Below, in pieces: positions 34,357-43,118 of a stretch of DNA of 64,000 nt. Under the pieces are notes generated by a model. That model was given only the letters and a program-made list of their open reading frames with translations, searched no databases and had not been told where the DNA came from. This DNA comes from UBA1426 sp050953365 (lineage in GTDB: Bacteria > Bacillota > Clostridia > Peptostreptococcales > Anaerovoracaceae): positions 310,001 through 374,000 of the forward strand of contig JBMNMN010000002.1 of NCBI GenBank assembly GCA_050953365.1, given 5' to 3'. The translations under genes and the position numbers were made by a program. Positions within the stretch are counted from its first letter, which is position 1, and each line of letters starts with the position of its first letter.

Positions 34357-35094
34357 ATGAACCGTTTCTTTGTTGAGCAGTCGGCAGTTAAGGCCGGAAA
34401 TATTGAAATTACAGATAAAGAAGACATCAAACATATCTGTAAGGTGCTGAGGCTCGGTATCGGAGACAAGCTGGAAATATCCGATGCCAATGCGTTTGAA
34501 TATTTGACGGAGATCATCGATATAAGTCCCGCAACGGTTACAGTGCGGATTCTCGATAAGCAGAAATTTGCCAGAGAACCGCAAATAAAAGTCACGTTAT
34601 ATCAAGCTGTTCCGAAACAAGGTAAAATGGAGACCATCATTCAGAAATCCGTGGAACTTGGAGTGCACAGCATCGTTCCCGTTTTTACAGAAAGAACGGT
34701 AGTTACAGAAAAACACGGCTTTGAAAAGAAGTTGGATCGCTGGAACAGGGTTTCGGCCGAAGCGGTCAAACAGTGTAAAAGAGGGATCGTTCCGGAGGTA
34801 AGGAAGAGCATGTCCTTTGAAGAAATGCTGGATGACCTGGCCCGATATGATTTGGTCCTATTTCCATACGAGGAAGAAAACGTCACATCCATCAAAGACG
34901 TGCTGCGCAACTTGAAAGGAAAAAGTGAGAACATTGCCGTAATTATCGGACCTGAAGGCGGCTTTTCCCGGGAGGAAGCCCGGGCAATAGTGGATGCGGA
35001 CGGAAAATCCGTATCCCTTGGAAAGACAATCCTGCGCACCGAGACTGCCGGACCCGCCGCTTTGGCAATGATCATGTATGAATTGGAATTATAA
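34357..35094 (+). CDS. rsmE: 16S rRNA m3U1498 methyltransferase
   Basis: 245 residues, SPOUT family with a trefoil knot. The N-terminal PUA-like part has DIKHICKVLRLGIGD. Knot motifs are VAVIIGPEGGFSREEAR and SLGKTILRTETAGPAALAMI. It methylates N3 of U1498 in 16S rRNA. 12 nt after prmA. Confidence 0.95.
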   Translation: MNRFFVEQSAVKAGNIEITDKEDIKHICKVLRLGIGDKLEISDANAFEYLTEIIDISPATVTVRILDKQKFAREPQIKVTLYQAVPKQGKMETIIQKSVELGVHSIVPVFTERTVVTEKHGFEKKLDRWNRVSAEAVKQCKRGIVPEVRKSMSFEEMLDDLARYDLVLFPYEEENVTSIKDVLRNLKGKSENIAVIIGPEGGFSREEARAIVDADGKSVSLGKTILRTETAGPAALAMIMYELEL

Positions 35095-35119
35095 AAAGAA
35101 TTAAACCGAGGACAAGACA

Positions 35120-36496
35120 GTGAAAGATACAAAAAAGAAAATCGCATTTTATACTCTGGGCTGCAAGGTGAATCAATATGAAACACAGGGATTAAAGGAA
35201 AGCTTTATGCAGCGTGGTTTTGAAATCACGGACGAGCATGCGTATGCAGATATATATGTGATAAATACATGTACCGTTACCGGATTGGCCGACAGAAAGT
35301 CGCGGCAATATATACGAAGGATGAAGCGGCAAAATCCCGAGAGCATCGTCGCGGTTATCGGATGCTATGCCCAGGTCAGTCCCGAAGAGGCGGCGGCAAT
35401 AGCCGGAGTGGATTTAGTGATAGGCAATAATGAAAAGAATGCGTTGCCGGATCATATTGAGAAGCTGCTGCAGGACAGGCAGGATAAGAAGGCGGAGGAA
35501 GGACCTTATATTCATATCCTCCCCAGGGAAGAACTGAAAGAATACGAAGAGAGCGGCATCATTACATCCATGGAATCCCGCACAAGAGCTTATATTAAGA
35601 TACAGGACGGGTGCAATCAATTTTGCTCCTATTGTATTATTCCTTACGCCCGCGGGGCGTCTCGGAGCAGAGCCTGTCAGGATATAGTCCGGGAAGCGAA
35701 GAGCCTCTTGGAAAAAGGATTCAAAGAACTTGTGCTTACAGGGATTAACACCGCCCTCTATGGGATGAAGGATAATTTCGAAGCCGGAGAAACGGATGTT
35801 TACGGAATTGAGATTATTGTCAAGCAATTGAATGATTTGCCCGGCGATTTTCGAATTCGGCTGAGCTCACTGGAGCCTACAGTTATCAATGCTTCTCTTG
35901 CCAAAAGGCTGCTGAAATATGATAAACTCTGCCACCATATGCATCTTTCACTCCAAAGCGGAAGCGATAGAATACTCCAGGCAATGAATCGCCATTACGG
36001 ACGAAAAGAATATCTGGAAATCGTGAAAGTTCTGCGTGAGGCTGATCCGAATTACGGACTGACCACAGATGTGATCGTGGGCTTCCCCGGTGAAACAGAA
36101 GAAGATTTCAACCATAGCGCCGATATGATAAGGCAGGTGGGTTTTCTCAAGACCCATGTTTTTCCTTATTCTAAGCGCCAAGGAACAAGAGCGGCTGAAA
36201 TGAAAGAGCAGGTGGATCCCCAGACGAAGAAGGCAAGAAGCACCGATTTGATAAAAATAGCCGAAGCCTCCGCGCATGATTTTCTAAATGGATCTATCGG
36301 TGATATTAGGAAAGTTCTTTTCGAGGAATATGACGGCAGCGTCGGTATGGTATTCGGTTACTCCGACAATTACATCAAAGTATATAGCGCGGTATATGAC
36401 GAAAATCACGGACAGAGTCTGTTGAATACTCTGAAGGAGGTTAAGCTCACAGAAGTATATCGTGACGGAGTAAAGGGGGATCTTTGGGAGAAATAA
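35120..36496 (+). CDS. mtaB: tRNA t6A37 methylthiotransferase MtaB
   Basis: 458 residues, MiaB-like radical SAM enzyme (TIGR01579 type). N-terminal domain with three cluster cysteines (YTLGCKVNQYET, NTCTVT, IGCYAQ), radical SAM motif CNQFCSYCIIPYARG, and a C-terminal TRAM-like region. It adds a methylthio group to t6A37 of tRNAs reading ANN codons. Start is GTG at 35120 with AGGA upstream. Confidence 0.95.
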   Translation: MKDTKKKIAFYTLGCKVNQYETQGLKESFMQRGFEITDEHAYADIYVINTCTVTGLADRKSRQYIRRMKRQNPESIVAVIGCYAQVSPEEAAAIAGVDLVIGNNEKNALPDHIEKLLQDRQDKKAEEGPYIHILPREELKEYEESGIITSMESRTRAYIKIQDGCNQFCSYCIIPYARGASRSRACQDIVREAKSLLEKGFKELVLTGINTALYGMKDNFEAGETDVYGIEIIVKQLNDLPGDFRIRLSSLEPTVINASLAKRLLKYDKLCHHMHLSLQSGSDRILQAMNRHYGRKEYLEIVKVLREADPNYGLTTDVIVGFPGETEEDFNHSADMIRQVGFLKTHVFPYSKRQGTRAAEMKEQVDPQTKKARSTDLIKIAEASAHDFLNGSIGDIRKVLFEEYDGSVGMVFGYSDNYIKVYSAVYDENHGQSLLNTLKEVKLTEVYRDGVKGDLWEK

Positions 36497-36517
36497 GCAT
36501 TAAATACCCAAAAACCA

Positions 36518-36546
36518 TTGCGTGAACTGCTAATTTATTGTATAGT
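36518..36546 (+). promoter_or_regulatory. Promoter of HIT-family gene
   Basis: TTGCGT (36518-36523), 17 bp, TATAGT (36541-36546), about 55 nt before the start codon region. Confidence 0.5.
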
Positions 36547-36606
36547 TGACAGAGCCGTCGAGTAAAATTTTGAAAACTGAAAGAAGAAATCGTCAGGAGT
36601 GAGAAC

Positions 36607-36948
36607 ATGGATAACTGTATCTTTTGCAAAATTGCAAATAAGGAGATCCCTGGAAACATCGTTTACGAGGACGATTTGATCATCGCCTTTCACGATTTAC
36701 AACCGCAGGCCCCCGTTCATGTGCTCATCATACCAAAAGAGCATATCGCTTCGTTGGATGAGGTGACTTTCGACCACATGGAGGTCATGGGATGGCTCAT
36801 GGCAAAAGTAAAGGACATCGCTTCCAACCTGGGACTGGAAAACGGCTATCGCCTGGTTTCCAATTGCGGGGAAGACGGTTTGCAGACCGTGAAGCACCTT
36901 CACTTTCATCTCCTTGGAAAGCGAAAGATGCTATGGCCGCCGGGCTGA
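36607..36948 (+). CDS. HIT-family purine nucleoside phosphoramidase (HinT-like)
   Basis: 113 residues. Histidine-triad motif HLHFHLLGKR near the C-terminus, with the N-terminal CIFCKIANKEIP zinc-like motif of HinT. It hydrolyses AMP-lysine and other phosphoramidates, cytoplasmic. The ending MLWPPG is typical. Most homologues have GGR after the triad; here it is GKR. Confidence 0.92.
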   Translation: MDNCIFCKIANKEIPGNIVYEDDLIIAFHDLQPQAPVHVLIIPKEHIASLDEVTFDHMEVMGWLMAKVKDIASNLGLENGYRLVSNCGEDGLQTVKHLHFHLLGKRKMLWPPG

Positions 36949-36979
36949 TCTCTCATTTGCTTCTGATACGAAATAATTC

Positions 36980-37008
36980 TTGATTATTTTGACGGCAATG
37001 TGTATAAT
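36980..37008 (+). promoter_or_regulatory. Promoter of rpsU
   Basis: TTGATT (36980-36985), 17 bp, TATAAT (37003-37008). The leader to rpsU is about 105 nt and partly self-complementary. Confidence 0.65.
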
Positions 37009-37119
37009 AACTACGTTATAGGTGAAACCGTTCCATTTACTCCATTTGGACAAAGCAGAGCTTTGCAGGAGTAACAGTGCATCTGAAGTCCTAGATACGG
37101 AGGGAGGGAAAATGGATAA

Positions 37120-37296
37120 ATGGCACAGGTTGTTGTACGAGAAGGTGAAAACCTTGAAAGTGCGCTGAAGAGATTCAAACGCTCTTGCGCAAGAGACGGC
37201 GTAATGTCTGAGCTCAGAAAGAGAGAGCATTACGAAAAGCCCAGCGTCAAGAGAAAGAAAAAATCGGAAGCCGCTCGCAAAAAAGCGAAGAAATAA
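37120..37296 (+). CDS. rpsU: 30S ribosomal protein S21
   Basis: 58 residues, start MAQVVVREGENLESALKRF, ending in a Lys/Arg-rich tail. This is the normal S21 length and sequence. It sits at the 3' minor domain of 16S rRNA near the anti-Shine-Dalgarno. GGAGGGAGGG lies 12 nt upstream; another ATG at 37112 is out of frame. Followed after 20 nt by yqeY, the classical order. Confidence 0.96.
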   Translation: MAQVVVREGENLESALKRFKRSCARDGVMSELRKREHYEKPSVKRKKKSEAARKKAKK

Positions 37297-37316
37297 ATTA
37301 AAATGAGGTGTTGCTC

Positions 37317-37763
37317 ATGTCTTTAAAAGACAGGCTGGCAAACGATTATAAAGAGGCCATGCGGGCCAAAGACGAAATAAGAAAAAACACAGTGAGTCTT
37401 GCTCGCGCTGCGGTAAAGCAATATGAAGTTGACCACAGGGTAGAGCTGGACGATCAGGGTGTCATAGACATTCTGACCAGACAAGTTAAAATGCGGAAGG
37501 ATGCCCTCTCTGATTTTGAGAAAGCAGAACGAACGGATTTACTTGAAGCCTATAACAAAGAAATTGAGATATTGATGGAATATCTGCCCAAACAGCTGAC
37601 AGAAGCAGAGATTGCCGAAATTGTTGCGCAGACAGCCAAGGACCTGGAAATCGACGGCGGAAGGCAGAACATGGGGAAACTCATGGGTGCTGTCATGCCC
37701 AAGGTGAAAGGCAGAGCAGACGGCGCTGTCGTAAAAAAGGCGGTTGAAAACTTTCTTCAGTGA
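37317..37763 (+). CDS. yqeY: GatB/YqeY domain protein
   Basis: 148 residues, start MSLKDRLANDYKEAMRAKD with GAGGTG 7 nt upstream. All-helical GatB/YqeY tail domain, with YLPKQLTEAEI and GKLMGAVMPKVKGRADG. The domain binds tRNA in the GatCAB amidotransferase; the function of the free protein is not settled. Co-transcribed with rpsU, ending in a strong terminator. Confidence 0.93.
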   Translation: MSLKDRLANDYKEAMRAKDEIRKNTVSLARAAVKQYEVDHRVELDDQGVIDILTRQVKMRKDALSDFEKAERTDLLEAYNKEIEILMEYLPKQLTEAEIAEIVAQTAKDLEIDGGRQNMGKLMGAVMPKVKGRADGAVVKKAVENFLQ

Positions 37764-37783
37764 CAGAAAAACATAAGGATGGA

Positions 37784-37813
37784 TAACCCGACTATGTCGG
37801 GTTATTTTTTTTT
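37784..37813 (+). terminator. Terminator after rpsU-yqeY
   Basis: TAACCCGAC-TAT-GTCGGGTTA followed by eight T. Confidence 0.92.
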
Positions 37814-37851
37814 AGCCGGAATCATAATCTATACAGACTGGAGGGCTATCT

Positions 37852-38103
37852 ATGTTTGTTATGGATGAATTAATCTATGATTTCAGTGTCAATCTGCCTC
37901 GCGTACTGGTGGGCGGAAAGACCGGCGTGCTGGACCATGTAAAGCAACTCCTCATCGTCACTGAAAACAATATTGTAGCCAAGTGCGGTTCCGGATATAT
38001 TTCCTTAAGCGGAAGCGACCTTACCGTAAGGCAGCTCTCCGATGAAAGGGTCATTGTAAGCGGAGAAATACAGACCATTGAGCTGTACGGTCACGAGAGG
38101 TAA
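37852..38103 (+). CDS. yqfC: Sporulation protein YqfC
   Basis: 83 residues, YabP/YqfC family. Conserved features are an N-terminal amphipathic stretch, the LLIVTENNIVAKCGSGYISLSGSDLTV beta region, and IQTIELYG at the end. In Bacillus it is a sigma-E gene needed for efficient sporulation. GGAGG lies 7 nt before the ATG. It is 3 nt from yqfD. Confidence 0.92.
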   Translation: MFVMDELIYDFSVNLPRVLVGGKTGVLDHVKQLLIVTENNIVAKCGSGYISLSGSDLTVRQLSDERVIVSGEIQTIELYGHER

Positions 38104-38106
38104 GCC

Positions 38107-39318
38107 ATGCATTATAAAACCATCCGCATTGAAGGCTTCGAAATTCAAAAACTGCTTTCCCAATGCCTGAAGGAAGGTATCAGGCTGAAAAATGTAAGGA
38201 TCTTGAACGATTGTGAGTTCTTGGCGGATATAGACGGGAAGGATTGGTCACGGTTAACTCGGCTGGCAGGCAGCAAATACAGACTGTCTGTAACGCGGGA
38301 AAAAGGATTTAAGCCTCTGATCCTTCGGATTTTGTCTAACCGTAGCGCCATTGCAGGCTTTATCCTTTTTCTAGTAATCGTCTTTTTACAAACCTCCTTT
38401 ATTTCTGAAATACGAGTATACGGTTATGAAAGCCTTACGGAGCGAGAAATTCTTGCTCATTTGAAAGAGGCAGGCCTCTTCGTCGGCTGTAGCCGATCCA
38501 TCGATCCGGATCGAGTAGAGATTGAAATGTACAGAAGTCTGGATACGATAAGCTGGATCGGAATCACCTTTAAAGGCGGCTTGGCGGAGGTTACTGTCGT
38601 AGAAGGAACGGAGCCCGTGGATCGTGTTGAGGACGGTCAGCCTTGCCACATCGTTGCTGCAAAGGAAGGCTATATCGAAAAGATCATCGCAAGAGAAGGG
38701 AAGGAAGCGGTTGTAAAAGATGACTTTGTGCGTGTTGGAGATGTTCTGATTTCGGGTATACTAGAAATCGAGGATAAAACATACAGCCGGGATCCGGACA
38801 GCGTAATCTACCGATATGTCCATGCGGAGGGCGAAGTATATGCCAAAACGGTTTACCGTTTCATCTGCTATCAAGAAACGCATAATCTTGAGAAACGAAA
38901 AACGGGAAGGAGCATTCCGGGCATTCGGCTGACCCTTGGCAATCGTACATGGAATACATCCGGTTTGATTGCTCCTTTTGATACCTCCCTCTATGAAGAA
39001 AAGAAGATCCTTGATCTGATTTGGCCTTTTCCGGTAGAGATCGCTGTAAATCGCGTCTGGGAATTGGAATTGTACCGAGAGAAAAGGACCCGGGAGCAGA
39101 TTGAAAAACAGGCAAAACGACAGACACGGGAACTGATCCGGAACAATATTCCGGCATCTGCCCAAATCTTAAATAAAAGTTTGAAGTTTTTGCCGGAAGA
39201 AAATATAATAAAGGTTACAATTATGATTGAGGCTTTGGAGCAAATCGGGGCCAAAAGAGCATTTATACCCCGGGAAATACCCCCGGATTTAACACAGGAC
39301 CAAAACGATCCTCAATAA
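38107..39318 (+). CDS. yqfD: Sporulation protein YqfD
   Basis: 403 residues. N-terminal cytoplasmic domain, one transmembrane segment (about 80-98, IAGFILFLVIVFLQTSF), then an extracytoplasmic domain with a FtsQ/POTRA-like start (IRVYGYESLTEREILAHLKEAGLFVG). In Bacillus it is a sigma-E protein involved in the engulfing mother-cell membrane. It overlaps no neighbour and is coupled to yqfC. Confidence 0.92.
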   Translation: MHYKTIRIEGFEIQKLLSQCLKEGIRLKNVRILNDCEFLADIDGKDWSRLTRLAGSKYRLSVTREKGFKPLILRILSNRSAIAGFILFLVIVFLQTSFISEIRVYGYESLTEREILAHLKEAGLFVGCSRSIDPDRVEIEMYRSLDTISWIGITFKGGLAEVTVVEGTEPVDRVEDGQPCHIVAAKEGYIEKIIAREGKEAVVKDDFVRVGDVLISGILEIEDKTYSRDPDSVIYRYVHAEGEVYAKTVYRFICYQETHNLEKRKTGRSIPGIRLTLGNRTWNTSGLIAPFDTSLYEEKKILDLIWPFPVEIAVNRVWELELYREKRTREQIEKQAKRQTRELIRNNIPASAQILNKSLKFLPEENIIKVTIMIEALEQIGAKRAFIPREIPPDLTQDQNDPQ

Positions 39319-39344
39319 ATGAGAGAAGGAAGGAAAAACCACAT

Positions 39345-40358
39345 TTGGAAAGTATGCAAATTGAAGAAGTCCGGATAAGAATTAGCGACGAGGATGACAG
39401 CGATCAACTTTTCGGAAACTTGGATGTAAATCTGAAAATTATTCAGGACAATTACGATGTAGACATCGTCCAGCGACAGGATGAAATTATATTACGGGGA
39501 AAAGAAGCCGCGAAAGCCGAAGAAGTGATTGATGAGCTTATGGCCATCCTTCGGTCGGGGGAGATTCTGGATACCCAGAAGGTGAACTATGTAATAAGCC
39601 TGAAGGAAAAAGGAATTTCCTACCGGGAAAGCAATATCAACAAGGACGTAATTTGCTTTACCCATCGCGGAAAAGCAGTCCGGCCCAAGACAATCGGACA
39701 AACTCATTACGCAAGGAGCGTCAAATCCCATGATATAGTCTTTGGAATCGGCCCTGCAGGCACGGGGAAAACCTATATCGCTGTGGCTTTGGCCATCAAT
39801 GCCTTGAAGAACAAGGAAATTGGCAAAATTGTTCTTGCCAGGCCCGCGGTGGAGGCAGGAGAGCGCCTGGGATTTCTGCCGGGGGATCTGCAGGAAAAGG
39901 TCGATCCTTATTTAAGACCTCTTTATGACGCCCTTTATGATATACTGGGACGTGAAAATGCATTGCGGCTCAAGGAGCGGGAGGTCATAGAGGTTGTGCC
40001 TCTGGCATACATGCGGGGAAGGACCTTAGACAATTCCTTCATCATACTTGACGAGGCGCAGAACACAACCCGGGAGCAAATGAAGATGTTTTTAACCAGA
40101 CTGGGATTCGGCTCGAAGGCCATTGTCACCGGGGACATCACTCAAATCGATCTTCCGAGGGGCAAAAAATCAGGGCTCATTGATGCATATAACACTTTGG
40201 AGGGCGTAACGGGAATTGAGTTCTGTTTCCTTACGGACGCAGACGTAGTGCGCCACCCCCTTGTGAAGCGGATTATAAATGCATATGAACAGCGCAAGCT
40301 CTCCGATGAAGATGAGGATGAAGGGACTCAGGATCGAGAGCATGAGCATGAAGAATAA
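39345..40358 (+). CDS. phoH: PhoH-family ATPase
   Basis: 337 residues. An N-terminal KH-like RNA-binding region precedes the PhoH ATPase domain: Walker A GIGPAGTGKTYIAV, LARPAVEAGERLGFLPGD, Walker B-like IILDEAQNTT. The start is likely TTG at 39345, with AAGGAAGG about 12 nt upstream; the ATG at 39354 is too far from it. The C-terminus is acidic with an EHEHEE tail. The next gene is ybeY directly: the pgpH (yqfF) gene that lies here in Bacillus is missing. Confidence 0.93.
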   Translation: MESMQIEEVRIRISDEDDSDQLFGNLDVNLKIIQDNYDVDIVQRQDEIILRGKEAAKAEEVIDELMAILRSGEILDTQKVNYVISLKEKGISYRESNINKDVICFTHRGKAVRPKTIGQTHYARSVKSHDIVFGIGPAGTGKTYIAVALAINALKNKEIGKIVLARPAVEAGERLGFLPGDLQEKVDPYLRPLYDALYDILGRENALRLKEREVIEVVPLAYMRGRTLDNSFIILDEAQNTTREQMKMFLTRLGFGSKAIVTGDITQIDLPRGKKSGLIDAYNTLEGVTGIEFCFLTDADVVRHPLVKRIINAYEQRKLSDEDEDEGTQDREHEHEE

Positions 40359-40390
40359 GATATATTAGGGAAAGCGGAGAAAGGGGTATT

Positions 40391-40855
40391 ATGGAAATTA
40401 TATTCAGCGATGAAAGAAAGCCGGGAGAATCCATTCTCGAGAAAATGTATCAGGCTGCGGAGCTGTGCCTTGCGAAAAAAGGTCTTGATCCCGAGCGTGT
40501 TACAGTTTCTGTTACTTTTGTCAGCAGTGAAGAAATTAAAGAACTCAATGGGCTTTACCGGAATATAGATAAAGTTACCGACGTGCTCTCTTTTCCGCAA
40601 TATGAAAGCCCGGAGAAAATACCGGACCAGGGGGAAATTCTGCTGGGAGATGTAGTAATTTGTACGGAACAGGCTTTGCTTCAAGCGGATGATTTCGGTC
40701 ATTCTCCCGAGCGGGAACTGGTATATCTATTTGTACACAGCATGTTCCATCTGCTTGGTTTTGACCATACGCAAGAGGAAGATAAAAAGGATATGAGGCA
40801 GCTTGAGGAATCGGTCATGGAGCAATTAGGCTTAAGAAGAGAGGAGTTGGAGTAA
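40391..40855 (+). CDS. ybeY: Endoribonuclease YbeY
   Basis: 154 residues, zinc-dependent RNase required for 16S rRNA 3' maturation and 70S quality control. The H3xH5xH motif is seen in HSMFHLLGFDH. TDVLSFPQYE and LLGDVVICTEQA are family motifs. Its stop codon overlaps the cdd start (TAATG); the dgkA gene usually between ybeY and cdd is absent. Confidence 0.96.
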   Translation: MEIIFSDERKPGESILEKMYQAAELCLAKKGLDPERVTVSVTFVSSEEIKELNGLYRNIDKVTDVLSFPQYESPEKIPDQGEILLGDVVICTEQALLQADDFGHSPERELVYLFVHSMFHLLGFDHTQEEDKKDMRQLEESVMEQLGLRREELE

Positions 40856-41241
40856 TGATTCAGGATAGAGATCTTTATTTAATGGCCAAGGAAGCTCTGA
40901 AAAACGCCTATGCGCCTTTTTCCAAATTTACGGTGGGAGCGGCCTTGCTCAGTGAGACGGGAGAGGTTTTTACGGGAGTTAATGTGGAAAACTCATCCTT
41001 GGGGGCGACCATTTGCGCCGAGCGGACTGCCTTTGTGAAAGCTGTTTCGGAGGGAAAGCGAAAGTTTAGCGCCATTGCCGTGGTATCGGGTGAAGGCGCG
41101 GTTTTGCCTTGCGGCATATGCCGGCAGTTTATGTTCGAGTTCGGTGACGATCTGCGAATCATAACCGGCGACGATGCGGACCATCTGAAGGTCTATACGA
41201 TCAAGGAGCTTCTGCCGGAAGGTTTCCGGCTGACTACATAG
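40855..41241 (+). CDS. cdd: Cytidine deaminase
   Basis: 128 residues, tetrameric CDA. Zinc and catalytic motifs are ICAERTAFVKAVSEG (Cys and Glu) and LPCGICRQFMFEFG. N-terminal YAPFSKFTVGAALL binds the substrate. It deaminates cytidine and deoxycytidine for pyrimidine salvage. Shares one base with the ybeY stop. Confidence 0.96.
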   Translation: MIQDRDLYLMAKEALKNAYAPFSKFTVGAALLSETGEVFTGVNVENSSLGATICAERTAFVKAVSEGKRKFSAIAVVSGEGAVLPCGICRQFMFEFGDDLRIITGDDADHLKVYTIKELLPEGFRLTT

Positions 41242-41251
41242 AATAATAGTA

Positions 41252-41378
41252 TTTTTGGAACGTAGGGTTGCGCTCCGGCGAGTATAAGCAAGTGCCAACC
41301 GGGCAGGACGGGCCGTCTGGATCGTACGGCACGCAGCGCATGGCCATCGAGCGGGAGAGTAAGCCTGCGTTCCAAAAA
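41252..41378. repeat. Structured GC-rich repeat, copy B
   Basis: 127-nt element filling the cdd-era gap. The ends pair as a 15-bp stem with one wobble: TTTTTGGAACGTAGG (41252-41266) with CCTGCGTTCCAAAAA (41364-41378). Inside are TGCGCT/AGCGCA (41269-41274 and 41335-41340) and GCCGT/ACGGC (41312-41316 and 41326-41330). It shares ordered sequence blocks with 998-1053. Not coding, not a recognised RNA family. Confidence 0.6.
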
Positions 41379-41401
41379 ATAATTAAAGAATAGGTGCAAT
41401 T

Positions 41402-42292
41402 ATGAAATCAGGTTTTGTCGGAATCATCGGGCGCCCTAACGTAGGCAAATCCACTTTGCTGAATTCCATATTGGGTGAAAAAATCGCCATTACCACGGAT
41501 AAACCCCAGACAACCAGAAACAGCATAAGGGGTATCTACACGAAACGCGACGAAAGCGGCGTCAGAAGCCAGCTGGTATTTATCGATACACCCGGTATCC
41601 ATAAACCCCGCACAAAACTCGGCGGCTACATGACGGATATGGCGCTCAAAACATTGAAAGAAGTAGATGTCATAGTCTTTATCGTTGACGACGTCAGCGG
41701 ACCGGGAGATCAATATATACTGGATTTGCTGAGAAAAACCGAAACACCCTGCATATTGGCAATTAATAAAATCGACAAGCTGCCGCCGGATCAGTTCCGC
41801 AACATTTATGAGGAGTATGATGGCACGGGGGTCTTTCATAAGATTTTCGGAATATCCGCCCTGGAAGGCAAAAACGTTCAAGACCTTGTAGACGCCATTG
41901 AAGAAATGGTGGGCGAAGGGCCCATGTATTTCCCCGAGGATATGATCACGGACCATCCGGAAAAATTTCTTGTCAGTGAAATTATCCGCGAGAAAACGCT
42001 GCTCTACCTGGAAGAGGAAGTTCCTCACGGAATCGCTGTAGAGATCGAAAGCTATGAGGAAAATGAAGACCTTACAAGAATCGGGGCTGTTATCCATTGT
42101 GAAAAGAAATCCCACAAAGGTATTATCATAGGTAAGGAAGGCAAAAAGCTGAAGGGTATAGGAAAGAGCGCAAGACTTGAGCTGGAAGCTTTGCTGGGAA
42201 CAAAGGTCTTTCTGGAGATCTGGGTAAAAGTCAGAGAGAATTGGAGAGACAACCCGTTTTTCATATCGGAATTTGGGTATCGGAAAGATTAA
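41402..42292 (+). CDS. era: GTPase Era
   Basis: 296 residues. G1 GRPNVGKSTLLN, G3 DTPGIHKPRTKLG, G4 NKIDKLPP, and a C-terminal KH domain (IIGKEGKKLKGIGKSARLELE) that binds the 3' end of 16S rRNA during 30S assembly. The usual end FRKD-like GYRKD is present. 8 nt before recO. Confidence 0.97.
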   Translation: MKSGFVGIIGRPNVGKSTLLNSILGEKIAITTDKPQTTRNSIRGIYTKRDESGVRSQLVFIDTPGIHKPRTKLGGYMTDMALKTLKEVDVIVFIVDDVSGPGDQYILDLLRKTETPCILAINKIDKLPPDQFRNIYEEYDGTGVFHKIFGISALEGKNVQDLVDAIEEMVGEGPMYFPEDMITDHPEKFLVSEIIREKTLLYLEEEVPHGIAVEIESYEENEDLTRIGAVIHCEKKSHKGIIIGKEGKKLKGIGKSARLELEALLGTKVFLEIWVKVRENWRDNPFFISEFGYRKD

Positions 42293-42300
42293 GGGCTCAA

Positions 42301-43050
42301 ATGTATGCTGAAACAGAAGGCATTGTGCTGAAACAAACCAAGATAGCAAACGACAGACGTATGCTTGTGATTTTCACCAAGCGTTACGGCAAGATCAGTG
42401 CCGGAACATCCATCAGTGAACGGAGGAAAGGCCGTTCCGCCTTGGCTCTGCGACCGTTTGCATATGGGAAATATCAGATTAATAAGTCGGGAGACAATTA
42501 TCATATAAATGACTGTGAAATCATATCCAGCCATTTCTCTCTGGGAGATGATATTGACAAATTCTTCTGCGCCTCCTATGGAATGGAGTTTACAGATAAA
42601 CTGCTGCCGGAAGAGGCGGCGGCGCCCAAGCTGTTTTCGCTTTTAAGGGAATTTCTCGACATGATGGAAAAGCGCACGAAGAAGTATGATACCTTGCTTG
42701 TGGCTTATTTAGTGAAAGCTTTGGCATTAAACGGCAACTCGCCCTTGCTGGATACCTGTGCGCTGTGTGGCTCCGAGGAGAATCTGACCGGTTTCAGCGT
42801 TGCGGATGGCGGTACAGTATGTGAATCCTGCAGACTTCGCGCAGATGATAAGGAACAATTGATTTACGAAGCGGGATTTGATATAGTAGGTGTAATTCAA
42901 TTCCTGACTCAAAGACCCTTATCTCAGTTGGAGAACCTGGCTTTGGACGATGGCATACTGGAATGGATCAAGAGAGTATTGAGGAGTTACATTGAGTACC
43001 ATTTGGACATCCGCTGTCTGAAGAGCGAGGAATTTATGGATTGCAGATAA
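42301..43050 (+). CDS. recO: DNA repair protein RecO
   Basis: 249 residues. N-terminal OB fold (EGIVLKQTKIANDRRMLVIFTKRYGKISAG), helical middle, and a zinc finger CALCGSEE...CESC near residues 155-180. It loads RecA with RecR in recombinational repair. Start at 42301 (MYAETEGIV); the open frame upstream overlaps era. Confidence 0.94.
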   Translation: MYAETEGIVLKQTKIANDRRMLVIFTKRYGKISAGTSISERRKGRSALALRPFAYGKYQINKSGDNYHINDCEIISSHFSLGDDIDKFFCASYGMEFTDKLLPEEAAAPKLFSLLREFLDMMEKRTKKYDTLLVAYLVKALALNGNSPLLDTCALCGSEENLTGFSVADGGTVCESCRLRADDKEQLIYEAGFDIVGVIQFLTQRPLSQLENLALDDGILEWIKRVLRSYIEYHLDIRCLKSEEFMDCR

Positions 43051-43118
43051 GCAGCGGCAGAGCCTCTGCATGAAGACGTTATTGTTTAGGGATTTTAAGA
43101 AAGAAAGGGGTACTTGTT

